From NCBI RefSeq assembly GCF_018362975.1, contig NZ_CP074371.1, forward strand, positions 372,001-436,000: a stretch of DNA of 64,000 bases. Direction: 5' to 3'. The translations under genes and the position numbers were made by a program. The stretch comes from Nocardia tengchongensis. Lineage in GTDB: Bacteria > Actinomycetota > Actinomycetes > Mycobacteriales > Mycobacteriaceae. The notes under the pieces were generated by a model. The model worked only from the letters and a program-made list of their open reading frames with translations, was not told the DNA's origin and ran no database searches. This document shows, piece by piece, positions 31,204 to 41,384 of this stretch; the first letter of the stretch is position 1, and each line of letters opens with the position of its first letter.

Positions 31204-31998
31204 TCACACGAATTCGTCCTGTTCACCGCGGGATTCCATGTGCTCCACAATCCGCGCGATGCCGGCATCGATGTGACCGGCCAGCTTTCGGCCGTCCACG
31301 CCGATCGCGAACTTCATCTCCTGGTCGTGATCGATCACGTACCGGCCGTCACCGGGCAGGTCCCGCCACTCCAGCCGCGACGTCGCGACGCCACGCGGGC
31401 CGTACTTCGAGCGCGCCTGCAGGATCCGGATCCACCCCGCCTGATCGGTCGGGGTGGACAGGAAGCGCAGACCGGGCGTTTCGACGGACTCCTCGAAGCT
31501 GTCGAACGCCGAAGCACGCGGCGCCTCATAGAGATCCACGACGGTCGGCTCGTCCACGATCGGGATCGCGGACGACCGGCCCGCCGGCTCCTCCGAGAGC
31601 TGCGCCACCAGCACCCGCGCCAATTCCTCCGGCTCACACTCGATCATCGTCACACCGGTGCTGTGCTCGAGCGACTCGCCGGCCTGCTGGACGAGCACGC
31701 AGGCCCGACGCCCGCGACGGACCCCGTGCACTCTCAGGTACTCGTCCGGGCTGTCGAGCTTCGCATCGTTCCAGCCGAACACCAGTACGACGATCTCGGG
31801 ATCGGCGACCGCCTCGAACACCGCCCGAAAGTCGGAATCCAGGCGCTGGTCGAGTTCGTCACCCGCCGCCCAGAGTTGGCGGCGATACTCGTCGGGATCG
31901 GGGGTCCGGCAGGTGTACACGAACGGCGCGGGCGTCGAACCCTCCCGATACCGGTTACACAGGACCTTGAACTCGAGGTCGGTGAACTGCCAGGTCAC
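31204..31998 (-). CDS. EspG-family type VII secretion chaperone (copy 1)
   Basis: 264 residues, homologous along its length to the EspG at 498-1289: N-terminal WQFTDLEFKVL, central VLVQQAGES and C-terminal YGPRGVATSRLEWRDL. The start is GTG 31998, overlapping the TGA of the PPE-like gene as GTGA, so the two are translationally coupled. About 110 nt separate it from the WXG100-like gene. It probably binds the PPE-like product encoded immediately upstream. Confidence 0.85.
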   Translation of the reverse strand: MTWQFTDLEFKVLCNRYREGSTPAPFVYTCRTPDPDEYRRQLWAAGDELDQRLDSDFRAVFEAVADPEIVVLVFGWNDAKLDSPDEYLRVHGVRRGRRACVLVQQAGESLEHSTGVTMIECEPEELARVLVAQLSEEPAGRSSAIPIVDEPTVVDLYEAPRASAFDSFEESVETPGLRFLSTPTDQAGWIRILQARSKYGPRGVATSRLEWRDLPGDGRYVIDHDQEMKFAIGVDGRKLAGHIDAGIARIVEHMESRGEQDEFV

Positions 31999-34073
31999 GG
32001 CTCGACCACCGGGGTGCCCTCGGCAACCGGCGCGGCCGGATGCGCGATCTCACGGAAGAAGTCCACCACCTCGCGCACCGGATCGGTGGCAACGGTCGCC
32101 GCAGCGGACGCGGCCACCGCGCCGTCGGCGGACCCGGCCGCCACACCGGCGTCCGGCATCACCACGCCGGAGTCGACACCGGCCCGCGGCCCGAACAGAT
32201 TGGTCAGGCCCCCGAACGGATCGGCCATCGCGTGACCGACCATCGGTGCGGCGGCGGCACTTCCCATCCGAGCGGTATCCGCGGGCAACCCCGCCGCCGG
32301 CGCCGGCGGCGCGTCCGGGGTGAAGCCGAGCAGATGCGACAGCTGCGACAGCTTCGCCGGATCCTTCTCGATCGCCGCGAACGCGGACGTCACCCGGTCC
32401 TCCGGGACACCCAGCAGGTTGGCCAGCGTGGACATGTCGCTCGAATGCACGGCGGCCTGCAACTGCTGCATCAGCTGCGGCAGCTGCTGCGAGAGCGCCG
32501 ACATGCCCGTGGTCATGCCCGAAACCAGCTGTGTCAGTGCGCTGGTCAGCTGTGAGCTGTCCGAGCTGGTCGAGCCGCTCGGCGAAGTGCCCTGCGGTGT
32601 ACCGGTATTGGGGTTGCCGGTGTTGCCACCGGAGCCGTTCGGATTGGACCCGTTGGGATTGGACCCGTTCGGGTTCGAACTGTTGGGGTTGGACCCATTC
32701 GGGTTCTGATTCTGGTTGGGGTTCTGGTTCTGGTTCGGCTTCTGCTGGTTGTTATTGCCGTTCTTGTTGTGCTGGTCGTTCTTCTTGTCGTGGTTGCCGT
32801 TCGCGCCGCCCGGGATGCCGGCACCGTGGTTGCCACCACCCTGGCCGCCACCACCCTGGCCGCCACCGCCCGGGTTGCCGCCGGGCTTCTCACCAGGCTT
32901 CTCCCCAGGTTTCTCGCCGGGCTTCTCCCCTGGCTTCTCGCCGGGCTTCTCTCCCGGTTTCTCGCCGGGCTTCTCACCCGGTTTCTCGCCGGGCTTCTCA
33001 CCCGGTTTCTCACCAGGCTTCTCCCCCGGCTTGTCCACCGGCGGGTTCACGACCGGCCAAGGCCCCGGAACTGTTCTCGGCGAGGGAATACCGGGCATCG
33101 ACGTGCCCGTGTTGTCATAAGGCGTGGCGTAGTGGAGCGTGTAGAGCTGGCGGTAGTGCTCCAGGCTCTGATCACCGACCGCGTACCTCGGGTCCGGAGC
33201 GGTCGGACTCTTCGGCATCACGCCCTGGGTCCAGATCATCCACCGGTTGACGTACCGCATGACCTGGGACGAGTAGTCGAGGGTGTCGATCAGGGGCTGG
33301 AAGTCCTCGCAGTAGCGCTGCACCGCATTTCGGGCCTCGGTCGCACCGTCGCTGAACCATTCGTTCTGCAGCGCGGTCACATCGCTCTTGAAGTTGTTGA
33401 GCGAGGTCTCGATCCGCTGTTTCACCAACTTGTACAGCTCATAGGCGTTGTTGTACGGGTCCGGGATCATCGACGTACCGAGGTTGTACAACATGTCCCA
33501 CTGCATGTGGTCCGCGGTCTCGGCCTTGTTCCCCAGCGGGTCCTTGGATTTGCCGTTGTCCTGCGACCACTTCTTCAACGCGCCCGGGTACCCGTCGTCC
33601 CCGGAATTGGTGTTGTAGATGGGCGACTTCTTGTGCGGGATGTCGATGCGCACGTCCTTCGACGGATCCTTCGGACCGGTGGGCGCCGTCGTGGCCAGCC
33701 GGCTCAGCACTTCCGCCGACAGGTGGTCGGTGTTGACGTAGGCCTTGCCCGCCGCGTTGAAGGTGTCGATCATGTCCCGCAGGATCGCGATGTGGGTGGT
33801 CAGCGCGTCCGAGTAGTGCTCGCCCATCTTCCCGAGCGCCGCGGCCATCTTCCGGCCCGAGTCGAGATCGCCGATGCTGCCGACGTATCGGAGATTGCCG
33901 TCGATGATCCCCTGGTAGTAGAGCAGCTCCTCGATCAGCTTCGCCGCGGCCTTCGCGCCTTTCTCGGCGGCACCGGGCTCGAACTCCAGCTTCCCGGTGC
34001 CGACCTTCTCCCACAGGCTCGGCCAGGCCGTTTGGTCCTTACCCTTGTACTTATCGGTGTTGTCAGGTGCCAT
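31995..34073 (-). CDS. PPE/WXG-like ESX substrate with PGEK repeats
   Basis: 692 residues without signal peptide. Residues about 25-150 are a helical bundle. A second helical region about residues 200-300 includes a WXG-like turn (NEWFSDGATEARNAV). Then come a proline segment, twelve PGEK units, a Gly/Gln-rich stretch, NPNG-like repeats, a Ser/Gln-rich helix and a tail ending GTPVVEP. Architecture, repeat type and tail parallel the protein at 1289-3139, so the two are paralogues. It is the first gene of the long minus-strand locus and is coupled to espG. Its promoter should lie in 34074-34231, shared with divergent dtd. Confidence 0.8.
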   Translation of the reverse strand: MAPDNTDKYKGKDQTAWPSLWEKVGTGKLEFEPGAAEKGAKAAAKLIEELLYYQGIIDGNLRYVGSIGDLDSGRKMAAALGKMGEHYSDALTTHIAILRDMIDTFNAAGKAYVNTDHLSAEVLSRLATTAPTGPKDPSKDVRIDIPHKKSPIYNTNSGDDGYPGALKKWSQDNGKSKDPLGNKAETADHMQWDMLYNLGTSMIPDPYNNAYELYKLVKQRIETSLNNFKSDVTALQNEWFSDGATEARNAVQRYCEDFQPLIDTLDYSSQVMRYVNRWMIWTQGVMPKSPTAPDPRYAVGDQSLEHYRQLYTLHYATPYDNTGTSMPGIPSPRTVPGPWPVVNPPVDKPGEKPGEKPGEKPGEKPGEKPGEKPGEKPGEKPGEKPGEKPGEKPGEKPGGNPGGGGQGGGGQGGGNHGAGIPGGANGNHDKKNDQHNKNGNNNQQKPNQNQNPNQNQNPNGSNPNSSNPNGSNPNGSNPNGSGGNTGNPNTGTPQGTSPSGSTSSDSSQLTSALTQLVSGMTTGMSALSQQLPQLMQQLQAAVHSSDMSTLANLLGVPEDRVTSAFAAIEKDPAKLSQLSHLLGFTPDAPPAPAAGLPADTARMGSAAAAPMVGHAMADPFGGLTNLFGPRAGVDSGVVMPDAGVAAGSADGAVAASAAATVATDPVREVVDFFREIAHPAAPVAEGTPVVEP
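32630..33030 (-). repeat. PGEK (12-bp) and NPNG-like repeat arrays
   Basis: Twelve contiguous PGEK units (plus strand 32881-33024) end in one PGDK-like unit at the N-terminal side, followed by Gly/Gln linker. An N-P-N-[G/S]-S array lies at about 32,630-32,700. Proline and glycine codons vary between units. Confidence 0.9.
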
Positions 34074-34231
34074 CGGTAACTACTGCCGCTCCGCCGAGGT
34101 GTGTCAGATGTCTGTGCCAGCACAGCCTACTGCCGTGAACTCTCGGTGGCGCACAAGGAAATTCGGGGCACGCGGGCAACTCCGGGGCCACTCGCGGGCG
34201 GCCGCCCGGTCATCTGCGAAGATCGACATCC

Positions 34232-34675
34232 ATGCGAGTACTGGTGCAGCGGGTGACATCGGCGCAGGTGACGGTGGACGACGAGGTGGTCGGGCGGATC
34301 GATCCGGCCGCGCACGGCGCGCCACACGGATTGGTGGCGCTGGTGGGTGCGACCCACACCGACACCGAAGCCATCGCGAAGGCGCTGGCGGACAAGCTGT
34401 TCCGCCTGCGGATCCTGGACGGGGAACGCTCCGCCGCCGACCTGTCCGCACCCATCCTGGTCATCAGTCAGTTCACGCTGTACGCCGACACCACCAAGGG
34501 CCGCAGGCCGTCGTGGAACGCGGCAGCGCCGGGCGCGGTCGCCGAACCCCTGGTGGACGCCTTCGCCGCCGCCCTGCGCGAACTCGGCGCGACCGTCGCC
34601 ACCGGGCGGTTCGGCGCGCACATGCGGGTCGAACTCGTCAACGACGGGCCCGTCACCCTGCTGCTCGAAAGCTGA
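34232..34675 (+). CDS. dtd: D-aminoacyl-tRNA deacylase
   Basis: 147 residues, full family length. It hydrolyses D-aminoacyl-tRNA (and glycyl-tRNA-Ala), preventing misuse of D-amino acids in translation. Diagnostic motifs are the N-terminal MRVLVQRV, the SQFTLYAD motif (residues 79-86) and the C-terminal GPVTLLLES carrying the cross-subunit Gly-Pro motif. It is transcribed divergently from the type VII locus and converges with the SDR gene, whose stop is only 6 nt away. Confidence 0.95.
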   Translation: MRVLVQRVTSAQVTVDDEVVGRIDPAAHGAPHGLVALVGATHTDTEAIAKALADKLFRLRILDGERSAADLSAPILVISQFTLYADTTKGRRPSWNAAAPGAVAEPLVDAFAAALRELGATVATGRFGAHMRVELVNDGPVTLLLES

Positions 34676-34681
34676 ACCGGG

Positions 34682-35500
34682 TCAGCGGACCCAGCGCGAG
34701 GTCAAGCCCGCCACGATCGAGCCGTCGAGATCCGAGAGGCTGTCGGCGACGAAGGACCGGGCGAAATCCGAGGTCTGCCAACGGAAGACGACCGGGTAGG
34801 CGATGAGCGCCTGCATGACGACCTCGGCGACCTGATCGGCGGTCTGCGCGGTGCTGTACGCCCCGCGGGTCCGATTGATGTAAGCCTGCAACGCGGGCGC
34901 GTACGGACCGGCGGCGTCGATGGCAGCCGGAATGTCCACACGGGCGTTGTTGACGAATTCCGTTGTCACCGCACCGGGTTCGATGACGCTGACACCGACG
35001 CCGACCGTCGCGGCCACCGGCTCCAGGCTCTGCATGAAGCCCTCGACCGCGAACTTCGCCGCACAATACGCTTCATTGAACGGCTGCCCGACCGCGCCGC
35101 CGACGCTCGTCACCGTCACCACGCGACCTTTCGACGCGCGCAGGTGCGGCATGGCGGCCTTGGTCACCTCGACCACGCCGAAGAAGTTGACCTCCATGGA
35201 CCGGCGGATGTCATCCATCGGCAGGTGCTCCACGGTCCCCAGCACTGAAATGCCCGCGTTGTTGACCACCGCGTCGAGGCGGCCGTAGTCGGCGACGACG
35301 CCGGCCAGGCAGTCGGCGATCGAAGCGGAGTCCGTGACGTCCAGCTGCCGCACATCGGCCCCGGTCCCCCGGGCCGGACCGGCCTTGCCCGGATTGCGCA
35401 GGGTCGCGACGGTTTTGTACCCCGCCCGCACCGCCGCCGCAGCGACGGCCAGCCCGATTCCGGTGGACGTTCCGGTGATGAGGACAACCTTGTCGGCCAT
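34682..35500 (-). CDS. Short-chain dehydrogenase/reductase
   Basis: About 272 residues. Classical SDR: the cofactor-binding TGTSTGIG follows the first strand, NNAG lies near residue 80, a Ser sits in TVTSVGG, and the catalytic YCAAK follows. A conserved PGAVTTEF loop closes the substrate pocket. Substrate is unknown; NAD(P) preference is not decided. The start is placed at ATG 35500 because the first beta strand begins right after it; GTG 35533 and ATG 35509 are alternatives, and none has a well-spaced ribosome binding site. It is convergent with dtd. Confidence 0.85.
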   Translation of the reverse strand: MADKVVLITGTSTGIGLAVAAAAVRAGYKTVATLRNPGKAGPARGTGADVRQLDVTDSASIADCLAGVVADYGRLDAVVNNAGISVLGTVEHLPMDDIRRSMEVNFFGVVEVTKAAMPHLRASKGRVVTVTSVGGAVGQPFNEAYCAAKFAVEGFMQSLEPVAATVGVGVSVIEPGAVTTEFVNNARVDIPAAIDAAGPYAPALQAYINRTRGAYSTAQTADQVAEVVMQALIAYPVVFRWQTSDFARSFVADSLSDLDGSIVAGLTSRWVR

Positions 35501-35660
35501 GACCTCCATCGAACCAGCAGCGGGCGCGGACACGCGGGAACCACGCCCGGCGGGTCAGCTTTCGCGCGCCGGGGTGACCGAGGCGGAGATCATGCCGATA
35601 CCGGGAAGCAGCAGGTGAAGGCGGCCGCCCGGGGTCGTGACAGCCCGGACGCGCAAACGA

Positions 35661-35695
35661 CCGCACCCGCCCCGGCGAGGCCGGAGCGGGTGCGG
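35661..35695 (-). terminator. Terminator after map
   Basis: A 15-bp stem (CCGCACCCGCCCCGG with its partner) and 5-nt loop, 20 nt beyond the map stop. The single non-Watson-Crick position (671 with 685) becomes a G-U pair only in the minus-strand transcript, which supports its use by map. Confidence 0.8.
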
Positions 35696-35714
35696 AAGCT
35701 GTTGCGGCGGAGGG

Positions 35715-36515
35715 TTACTCCGGGCGGAGCGTCAGGATGCGCGGACCGTTCTCGGTGACCGCGACCGTGTGCTCCCAGTGGGCGGCGCGAGTGCCGTCAT
35801 CGGTGACGACGGTCCAATCGTCGTCCAGCGTATGGGTTTCCGTGGTGCCGAGGGTGAGCATGGGCTCGATCGCCAGCACGGAACCGACACGGAGTTCGGG
35901 ACCCTTGCCGGGAGCTCCCTCATTGGGCAGGAAGGGATCCATGTGCATCTCGCGGCCGATGGCGTGGCCGCCGTACCCGGAGACGATGCCGTACTTGCGG
36001 CCGTGCTCCTTCTCGGCGGCGTAGGTGCCCTGCTCGATGGCGTAGGAGACATCCGAGAGGCGGTTGCCGGGAAGCATGGCGGCGATGCCGGCCTCCATCG
36101 ACAACTTGGTCGCCTCGCTGAGCAGACGGTCCGCCTCGATGATGGTGCCGACGCCGAAGGTCCACGCCGAGTCGCCGTGCCAGCCGTCGAGGATGGCGCC
36201 GCAGTCGATGGAGACCAGATCGCCCTCGGACAGGATGTCGTCCTTGGACGGGATGCCGTGCACCACGCGGTCGTTCACCGACGAGCAGATCGAACCCGGG
36301 AAACCGTGGTAGCCCTTGAACGACGGGATCGCGTTGGCCTCACGGATGACCTGCTCGGCCACCTCGTCCAGCTCCAGGGTCGAGACCCCGGGCTTCGCGG
36401 CAGCGCGCACCGCCACCAGGGCGCGGCCGACGATTGCGCCGGCCGCCGCCATGGCGTCCAGTTCACCGGCGGTGCGGAAGGGCACCACCTTCTTGCTCTT
36501 ACGGCCGAAGACCAT
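35715..36515 (-). CDS. map: Methionine aminopeptidase, type I
   Basis: 266 residues. It removes the initiator Met from nascent proteins. Metal ligands are in order: Asp in VSIDCGAIL and in WHGDSAWTF, His in [10 protein letters not shown], Glu in AIEPMLTL and Glu near WEHTVAV. Active-site His is in the [12 protein letters not shown] region. The start ATG 36515 follows the adk stop directly (adk ends at 36516), so the genes are coupled. This secY-adk-map order is standard in actinobacteria. It is followed by a strong hairpin terminator. Confidence 0.95.
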   Translation of the reverse strand: MVFGRKSKKVVPFRTAGELDAMAAAGAIVGRALVAVRAAAKPGVSTLELDEVAEQVIREANAIPSFKGYHGFPGSICSSVNDRVVHGIPSKDDILSEGDLVSIDCGAILDGWHGDSAWTFGVGTIIEADRLLSEATKLSMEAGIAAMLPGNRLSDVSYAIEQGTYAAEKEHGRKYGIVSGYGGHAIGREMHMDPFLPNEGAPGKGPELRVGSVLAIEPMLTLGTTETHTLDDDWTVVTDDGTRAAHWEHTVAVTENGPRILTLRPE

Positions 36516-37061
36516 TCAGCGACCCAGGGCCTTGAGTGCGTTCGCGTTGACCTCTTCGATCTCGCCGACGCCCTCGACCGACACGACCTGGCCGTCGTAG
36601 TGCTCCAGCAGCGGCTCGGTCTCCTCGCGGTAGACACGCATGCGGTTGCGGATGACCTCTTCGGTGTCGTCGCCACGACCGCGGGCCAGCATGCGCTCGA
36701 CCACCACGTCCTCGTCGACCACGAAGGAGAGGACCGCGTCGAGCTCCTTGCCGGCGCCCTTCAGCATCTTCTCCAGCGCCTCGGCCTGATCCACGGTGCG
36801 CGGGTAGCCGTCCAGGATGAAACCGTTGACGGCGTCCGGCTCGGCGATGCGGGCCTCGACCATACGGTTGGTCACGTCCGACGGAACCAGGTCACCGGCG
36901 TCGAGGTACTGCTGCGCCTCGCGGCCCAGCGCAGTCTGCTCCGCGATGTTGGTGCGGAAAAGGTTCCCGGTGGAGATGTGCGGAACACCGAGCTTTTCGG
37001 ACAACAGTTCGGCCTGGGTGCCCTTGCCAGCGCCGGGCGGTCCGAGCAGTACGAGTCTCAC
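36516..37061 (-). CDS. adk: Adenylate kinase
   Basis: 181 residues, the short LID form lacking the zinc-binding insertion, as in mycobacteria. It interconverts ATP + AMP and 2 ADP. The P-loop GPPGAGKGT is at residues 7-15. The AMP-binding ISTGNLFR and GYPRTVDQA motifs and the RGRGDD LID arginines are present. It starts 1 nt beyond the secY stop (37063) and abuts map. Confidence 0.97.
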   Translation of the reverse strand: MRLVLLGPPGAGKGTQAELLSEKLGVPHISTGNLFRTNIAEQTALGREAQQYLDAGDLVPSDVTNRMVEARIAEPDAVNGFILDGYPRTVDQAEALEKMLKGAGKELDAVLSFVVDEDVVVERMLARGRGDDTEEVIRNRMRVYREETEPLLEHYDGQVVSVEGVGEIEEVNANALKALGR

Positions 37062-37062
37062 T

Positions 37063-38375
37063 TCAGGAACCTTCGTAGTTTCGGTTCATCAACTGGCTCT
37101 CGATTTGTTTCACGGTATCGAGGCCGACGCTCACAATGATCAGCACCGCGGTACCACCGAACGGCAGGTTGGTCACACCGCCCGAGGCCCCGATCCCGAG
37201 GAGCAGGTTCGGCAGAACAGCGACAGCACCGAGGTAGATGGAGCCGGGGAGGGTGATCCGGCTCAGGACATAGTTCAGGTAATCGGCGGTCGGCTTGCCC
37301 GGGCGGTAGCCCGGGATGAAGCCGCCGAACTTCTTCATCTCGTCCGCGCGCTCCTCCGGATTGAAGGTGATCGCGACGTAGAAGTAGGTGAAGAACACGA
37401 TCAGGGCGAAGTAGATGCCCACGTAGACCGGGTTGCTCGGGTTCACCAGATACTTCTGGATCAGCTCCTGCCACTTGGCCGGATTACCCGTGTTCTTCTG
37501 GGTCAACTGCGCCAGCAGGTTCGGCAGGTACAGCAGCGAGGACGCGAAGATGACCGGGATGACACCCGCCTGGTTCACCTTCAACGGAAGATAGGTCGAG
37601 GAGCCGCCGTACATCTTGCGGCCGACCACGCGCTTGGCGTACTGCACCGGAATCCGGCGCTGGCCCTGCTCGACGAAGATGACGCCGACGATGACCACCA
37701 GGGCCGCCGCGCAGACCAGGGCGAAGATGCCCACGCCGCGCGAGTCCCAGATCATCTTGCCCTCGGAAGGGATGCGGGCGGCGATACCCGCGAAGATCAG
37801 CAGCGACATGCCGTTACCGACACCGCGCTCGGTGATCTGCTCGCCGAACCACATGACCAGGGCCGGCCCGCGGTCATGACCAGCACGATGATGATCATGC
37901 CGAAGATGGAGGTGTCGTCGAGAATGTCCTTGGGGCAGCCCCGCAGCAGCTGGCCACGGGAGGCGAGCGCGACCAGACCGGTCGACTGCAGGATCGCCAG
38001 GGCAACAGACAGATAGCGGGTGTACTGGGTCATCTTGTTCTGACCCGCTTGACCCTCTTTTCGCAGTTCCTCGAACCGCGGAATCACGACGGTCAACAGC
38101 TGGATGATGATGCTGGCCGTGATGTACGGCATGATGCCGATCGCAAACACGGACAGCTGCAACAGCGCGCCGCCGGAGAAGAGGTTGATCAGCTGGTAGA
38201 TACCGGCGGAATCACCACCGTTGACCAGATTGACGCACTCTTGAACGTTCTTGTAACTGACGCCCGGCGAAGGCAGTGACGCACCGAGCCGGTAGAGCGC
38301 GATCAGTCCCAGCGTGAAGAGAATCTTCCGCCGTAAGTCCGGGGTCCGGAAAGCCGACACGAAGGCGGAAAGCAC
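37063..38375 (-). CDS. secY: Preprotein translocase subunit SecY (one-base frame break)
   Basis: About 437 residues when bridged. It is the channel subunit of SecYEG. The N-terminal part (38375 to about 37,870) has [15 protein letters not shown] and the plug and TM2 region ([19 protein letters not shown]). The downstream part (from about 37,870) has [20 protein letters not shown] and C-terminal [10 protein letters not shown]. The frames join as VMTAG...ALVMWFGEQ if one base is added within GGGCC near 37,868-37,873. SecY is essential and the rest is perfectly conserved, so an error in the sequence is far likelier than a real mutation. Confidence 0.93.
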
Positions 38376-38478
38376 AGATCCTCCTGGCTAACGACATAGG
38401 TCAGGCCACGGATTCAGCGAAGAGAACGCCGAGAACCATGACGGTGTTGGCAGACAACAACTTGAACTTTAACAGCGA

Positions 38479-38507
38479 CACCGGGCGAGCTCGCGACTCG
38501 CCCGGTG
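38479..38507 (-). terminator. Hairpin between rplO and secY
   Basis: A perfect 11-bp stem (CACCGGGCGAG with CTCGCCCGGTG) and 7-nt loop in the 154-nt rplO-secY gap. It may end or attenuate transcription from the ribosomal genes before secY-adk-map. No strong U-tract follows on the minus strand, so partial termination is likely. Confidence 0.6.
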
Positions 38508-38529
38508 CCATTGCTACTTCAGGTTACCG

Positions 38530-38973
38530 TCAGGCCAGCTCGGTGGCAGTGCCACCCGCTGCGGCGATCTTCTCCTTGGCGGAGCCGGAGAACTTGTCGG
38601 CCGAAACCTGCACGGCCACACCGATTTCGCCCTCGCCGAGCACCTTCACGAGCTCGTTCTTGCGAACGAGGCCGTTGGCGACCAGCTCAGCCTTGCCGAT
38701 GGTTCCGCCCTGAGGGAACACGCGGGCGATGTCACCGACGTTCACGACCTGGTACTCGGTGCGGAACGGGTTGGTGAAGCCCTTGAGCTTGGGCAGACGC
38801 ATGTGAATCGGCATCTGACCGCCCTCGAAGCGGACGGGGACATTCTTGCGAGCCTTCGTACCCTTGGTACCGCGGCCCGCGGTCTTACCCTTGGAACCCT
38901 CACCGCGACCCACACGGGTCTTCTCGGTCTTGGCACCCGGGGCAGGACGCAGGTGGTGCAACTTGATGGTCAT
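38530..38973 (-). CDS. rplO: 50S ribosomal protein L15
   Basis: 147 residues, normal length. The N-terminal basic Gly-rich tail ([17 protein letters not shown]) threads into 23S rRNA, and the globular part has [13 protein letters not shown] and [14 protein letters not shown]. It follows rpmD by 2 nt, last of the continuous rpsH-to-rplO block, and is separated from secY by a hairpin. Confidence 0.97.
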   Translation of the reverse strand: MTIKLHHLRPAPGAKTEKTRVGRGEGSKGKTAGRGTKGTKARKNVPVRFEGGQMPIHMRLPKLKGFTNPFRTEYQVVNVGDIARVFPQGGTIGKAELVANGLVRKNELVKVLGEGEIGVAVQVSADKFSGSAKEKIAAAGGTATELA

Positions 38974-38975
38974 GC

Positions 38976-39155
38976 TTAGACCTCCTCAACCTGAACGAGG
39001 TGGCGCACGACGTTGATCAGGCCACGGTTCTGCGGGTTGTCCTCGCGCACCACGGACTTGCGGATCCCGCGCAGCCCGAGGGTGCGCAGCGACTCGCGCT
39101 GATTAGCCTTGCCGCCGATGCTGGACTTGATCTGGGTCACTTTCAGCTGTGCCAT
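38976..39155 (-). CDS. rpmD: 50S ribosomal protein L30
   Basis: 59 residues from ATG 39155 ([16 protein letters not shown]). Typical bacterial L30 with the [19 protein letters not shown] core. The start is fixed by the family N terminus and by placement right after the rpsE stop (39157-39159). Confidence 0.96.
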   Translation of the reverse strand: MAQLKVTQIKSSIGGKANQRESLRTLGLRGIRKSVVREDNPQNRGLINVVRHLVQVEEV

Positions 39156-39156
39156 G

Positions 39157-39804
39157 TCAGGCTCCCTGTCCCGCGCGCGCACGCAGCATGCCGGCCGGGG
39201 CGACGTCCTCGATCGGCAGACCGCGGCGAGCGGCAACCTCTTCGGGACGCTGCAGCATCTTGAGAGCCGCAACGGTGGCGTGCACGACGTTGATGGCGTT
39301 GTCGCTACCGAGCGACTTCGCCAGAACATCATGGATGCCCGCGCATTCGAGGACGGCACGGCACGCGCCACCGGCGATCACACCGGTACCGGGCGAAGCC
39401 GGACGCAGCATGACGACACCGGCAGCCGCCTCACCCTGAACCGGGTGGGTGACCGTGGAGCCGATCATCGGAACGCGGAAGAAGTTCTTGCGAGCTTCCT
39501 CGACACCCTTCTGAATGGCCGCAGGAACTTCCTTGGCCTTGCCGTAGCCGACGCCGACGAGACCGTTGCCGTCACCGACGATCACGAGGGCGGTGAAGCT
39601 GAAGCGACGACCACCCTTCACGACCTTGGAGACGCGGTTGATCGCGACGACGCGCTCGAGCTGGTTCTTCTCGGCGGCATTGTCCCGACGATTGTCGTCG
39701 CGACGGCCACGGCCGCCACCACGCTGATCGCGGTTGTCTCCAGTGCCACTGTTCTGTCCGGCGGGACCGTTGTTTCCGCCGTCACGCCGCTGACGTCCCG
39801 GCAT
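39157..39804 (-). CDS. rpsE: 30S ribosomal protein S5
   Basis: 215 residues. An N-terminal Gly/Arg/Asn-rich extension of about 45 residues, common in actinobacteria, precedes the double-stranded-RNA-binding domain ([20 protein letters not shown]) and the C-terminal domain ([20 protein letters not shown]). S5 shapes the mRNA entry side and decoding accuracy. It lies in the rpsH-rplO block between rplR and rpmD. Confidence 0.97.
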   Translation of the reverse strand: MPGRQRRDGGNNGPAGQNSGTGDNRDQRGGGRGRRDDNRRDNAAEKNQLERVVAINRVSKVVKGGRRFSFTALVIVGDGNGLVGVGYGKAKEVPAAIQKGVEEARKNFFRVPMIGSTVTHPVQGEAAAGVVMLRPASPGTGVIAGGACRAVLECAGIHDVLAKSLGSDNAINVVHATVAALKMLQRPEEVAARRGLPIEDVAPAGMLRARAGQGA

Positions 39805-39835
39805 CAGACGTTCCCTTCATTCGCAGTGTTGATCA

Positions 39836-40243
39836 TCAGAACTTCAGCCCACCTTCACGGGCGGCGTCGGCGAGAGCCGCGATACGGCCGTGGTAGTCGT
39901 GACCACCACGGTCGAACACGACCGCCTCGACGCCGGCAGCCTTGGCGCGGGCGGCGATGAGCTCGCCGACCTTGGCGCCCTTGGCGGACTTGTCACCCTC
40001 GAACGCACGCACATCGGCCTCGATGGTCGACGCGGCGGCAATGGTCTTGCCGGCCGAATCGTCGATCAGCTGGGCGTGCAGGTGGCGCGCGGAGCGGTTG
40101 ACCACCAGGCGCGGACGCTCGGTGGTGCCGACGACCTTCTTGCGCAGACGGAAGTGACGACGCGTCTTCGACAGGCGGCGCGAGGTCGAGGCGTCCTTGC
40201 CGATCGGCTTACGAGCGGCCTTCTGCTTTTCGGTTTGTGCCAT
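39836..40243 (-). CDS. rplR: 50S ribosomal protein L18
   Basis: 135 residues. It binds 5S rRNA. A basic N-terminal tail ([16 protein letters not shown]) and the L18 core [18 protein letters not shown], ending [21 protein letters not shown], are diagnostic. It begins 3 nt after rplF ends. Confidence 0.97.
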   Translation of the reverse strand: MAQTEKQKAARKPIGKDASTSRRLSKTRRHFRLRKKVVGTTERPRLVVNRSARHLHAQLIDDSAGKTIAAASTIEADVRAFEGDKSAKGAKVGELIAARAKAAGVEAVVFDRGGHDYHGRIAALADAAREGGLKF

Positions 40244-40246
40244 GGC

Positions 40247-40786
40247 TTACTTACCCGTCTTTCCGACCTTGCGGCGAACGACCTCGCCGGCGTAGCGGAT
40301 GCCCTTGCCCTTGTACGGATCGGGCTTACGCAGGCCGTGGATCACCGCGGCGATCTGGCCGACCTTCTGCTTGTCGATGCCGGACACCGAGAACTTGGTC
40401 GGGGACTCCACCGCGAAGGTGATGCCCTCGGGGGCGTCGACCGGAACCGGGTGGCTGTAGCCCAGGGCGAACTCGAGGTTCGAGCCCTTGGCCTGCACGC
40501 GGTAACCGACGCCGAAGATTTCCATCTTCTTCTCGTAACCCTTGGTCACGCCCTCGATCATGTTGTTGATCAGGGTGCGGGTCAGGCCGTGCAGCGAGCG
40601 GTTCTGACGCTCGTCGTTCGGACGAACGACCTCGAGCTCACCGGACTCCGCCTTGACGACGGTGATCGGCTCGGCGACAACGTGGGACAGGGTGCCCTTG
40701 GAACCCTTGACCGACACGTTCTGGCCGTCGATGGTCACCTCGACGCCGGCGGGAACCGGGATCGGCTTCTTACCGATACGCGACAT
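40247..40786 (-). CDS. rplF: 50S ribosomal protein L6
   Basis: 179 residues, two repeated L6 folds. The N terminus [15 protein letters not shown] and C-terminal signature [15 protein letters not shown] are complete. It lies 14 nt after rpsH. Confidence 0.97.
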   Translation of the reverse strand: MSRIGKKPIPVPAGVEVTIDGQNVSVKGSKGTLSHVVAEPITVVKAESGELEVVRPNDERQNRSLHGLTRTLINNMIEGVTKGYEKKMEIFGVGYRVQAKGSNLEFALGYSHPVPVDAPEGITFAVESPTKFSVSGIDKQKVGQIAAVIHGLRKPDPYKGKGIRYAGEVVRRKVGKTGK

Positions 40787-40800
40787 TGTTCCTACCTCCC

Positions 40801-41199
40801 TTACCAGACGTAGGCGAGGACTTCGCCGCCCACGCCTTGCTGCTTGGCCTGACGGTCGGTGAGAAGACCCGAGGACGTGGAGATGATCGCCACGCCCAGG
40901 CCGCCGAGCACCTTGGGCAGGTTGGTGGACTTCGCGTAAACCCGGAGGCCCGGCTTCGACACGCGGCGCACACCCTGGAGGGAGCGCTCACGGCTCGGGC
41001 CGTACTTCAGGTCGACGATCAGGTTCTTGCCGACGGGCGCATCTTCGACGCGGAAGTCGGCGATGTAGCCCTCGCGCTTGAGGATCTCGGCGATGTTCAC
41101 CTTGAGCTTCGAGTGCGGCGCCTTCACCTGATCGTGGTACGCCGAGTTGGCGTTGCGCAGACGGGTCAAGAAGTCTGCGATGGGATCAGTCATGGTCAT
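40801..41199 (-). CDS. rpsH: 30S ribosomal protein S8
   Basis: 132 residues from ATG 41199 ([16 protein letters not shown]), the same N terminus as mycobacterial S8. The [21 protein letters not shown] signature is at the C terminus. It is normally directly behind rpsN, but here it heads a separate transcript: a sigma-A-type promoter lies about 180 nt upstream and rpsN is 5.6 kb away. A long 5' leader may carry regulation. Confidence 0.97.
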   Translation of the reverse strand: MTMTDPIADFLTRLRNANSAYHDQVKAPHSKLKVNIAEILKREGYIADFRVEDAPVGKNLIVDLKYGPSRERSLQGVRRVSKPGLRVYAKSTNLPKVLGGLGVAIISTSSGLLTDRQAKQQGVGGEVLAYVW

Positions 41200-41384
41200 G
41201 TGTTTGACCGGTACCTTCCTGCCGCGGTTCCCATTCAGCACCGTCTGAGATCGGCGGTCGTGGGCCTACGACAATTCGGGGCGGTCCAGCCGGGAAAGCC
41301 CGACCGGATGATTCGCTTGTGCTGCGGAGCAACGGCCACACGCGAGGACGCGTGCGGACACAGCTGTGCCCGAGCAACCGGTCT

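Noticed and set aside
37063..38375. secY as two separate genes
   Set aside because: The two products together make one normal SecY, and a single added base joins them.
38376..38478. Separate promoter for secY
   Set aside because: TTGTTG and TTGTCT hexamers exist, but no well-spaced -10 could be defended.
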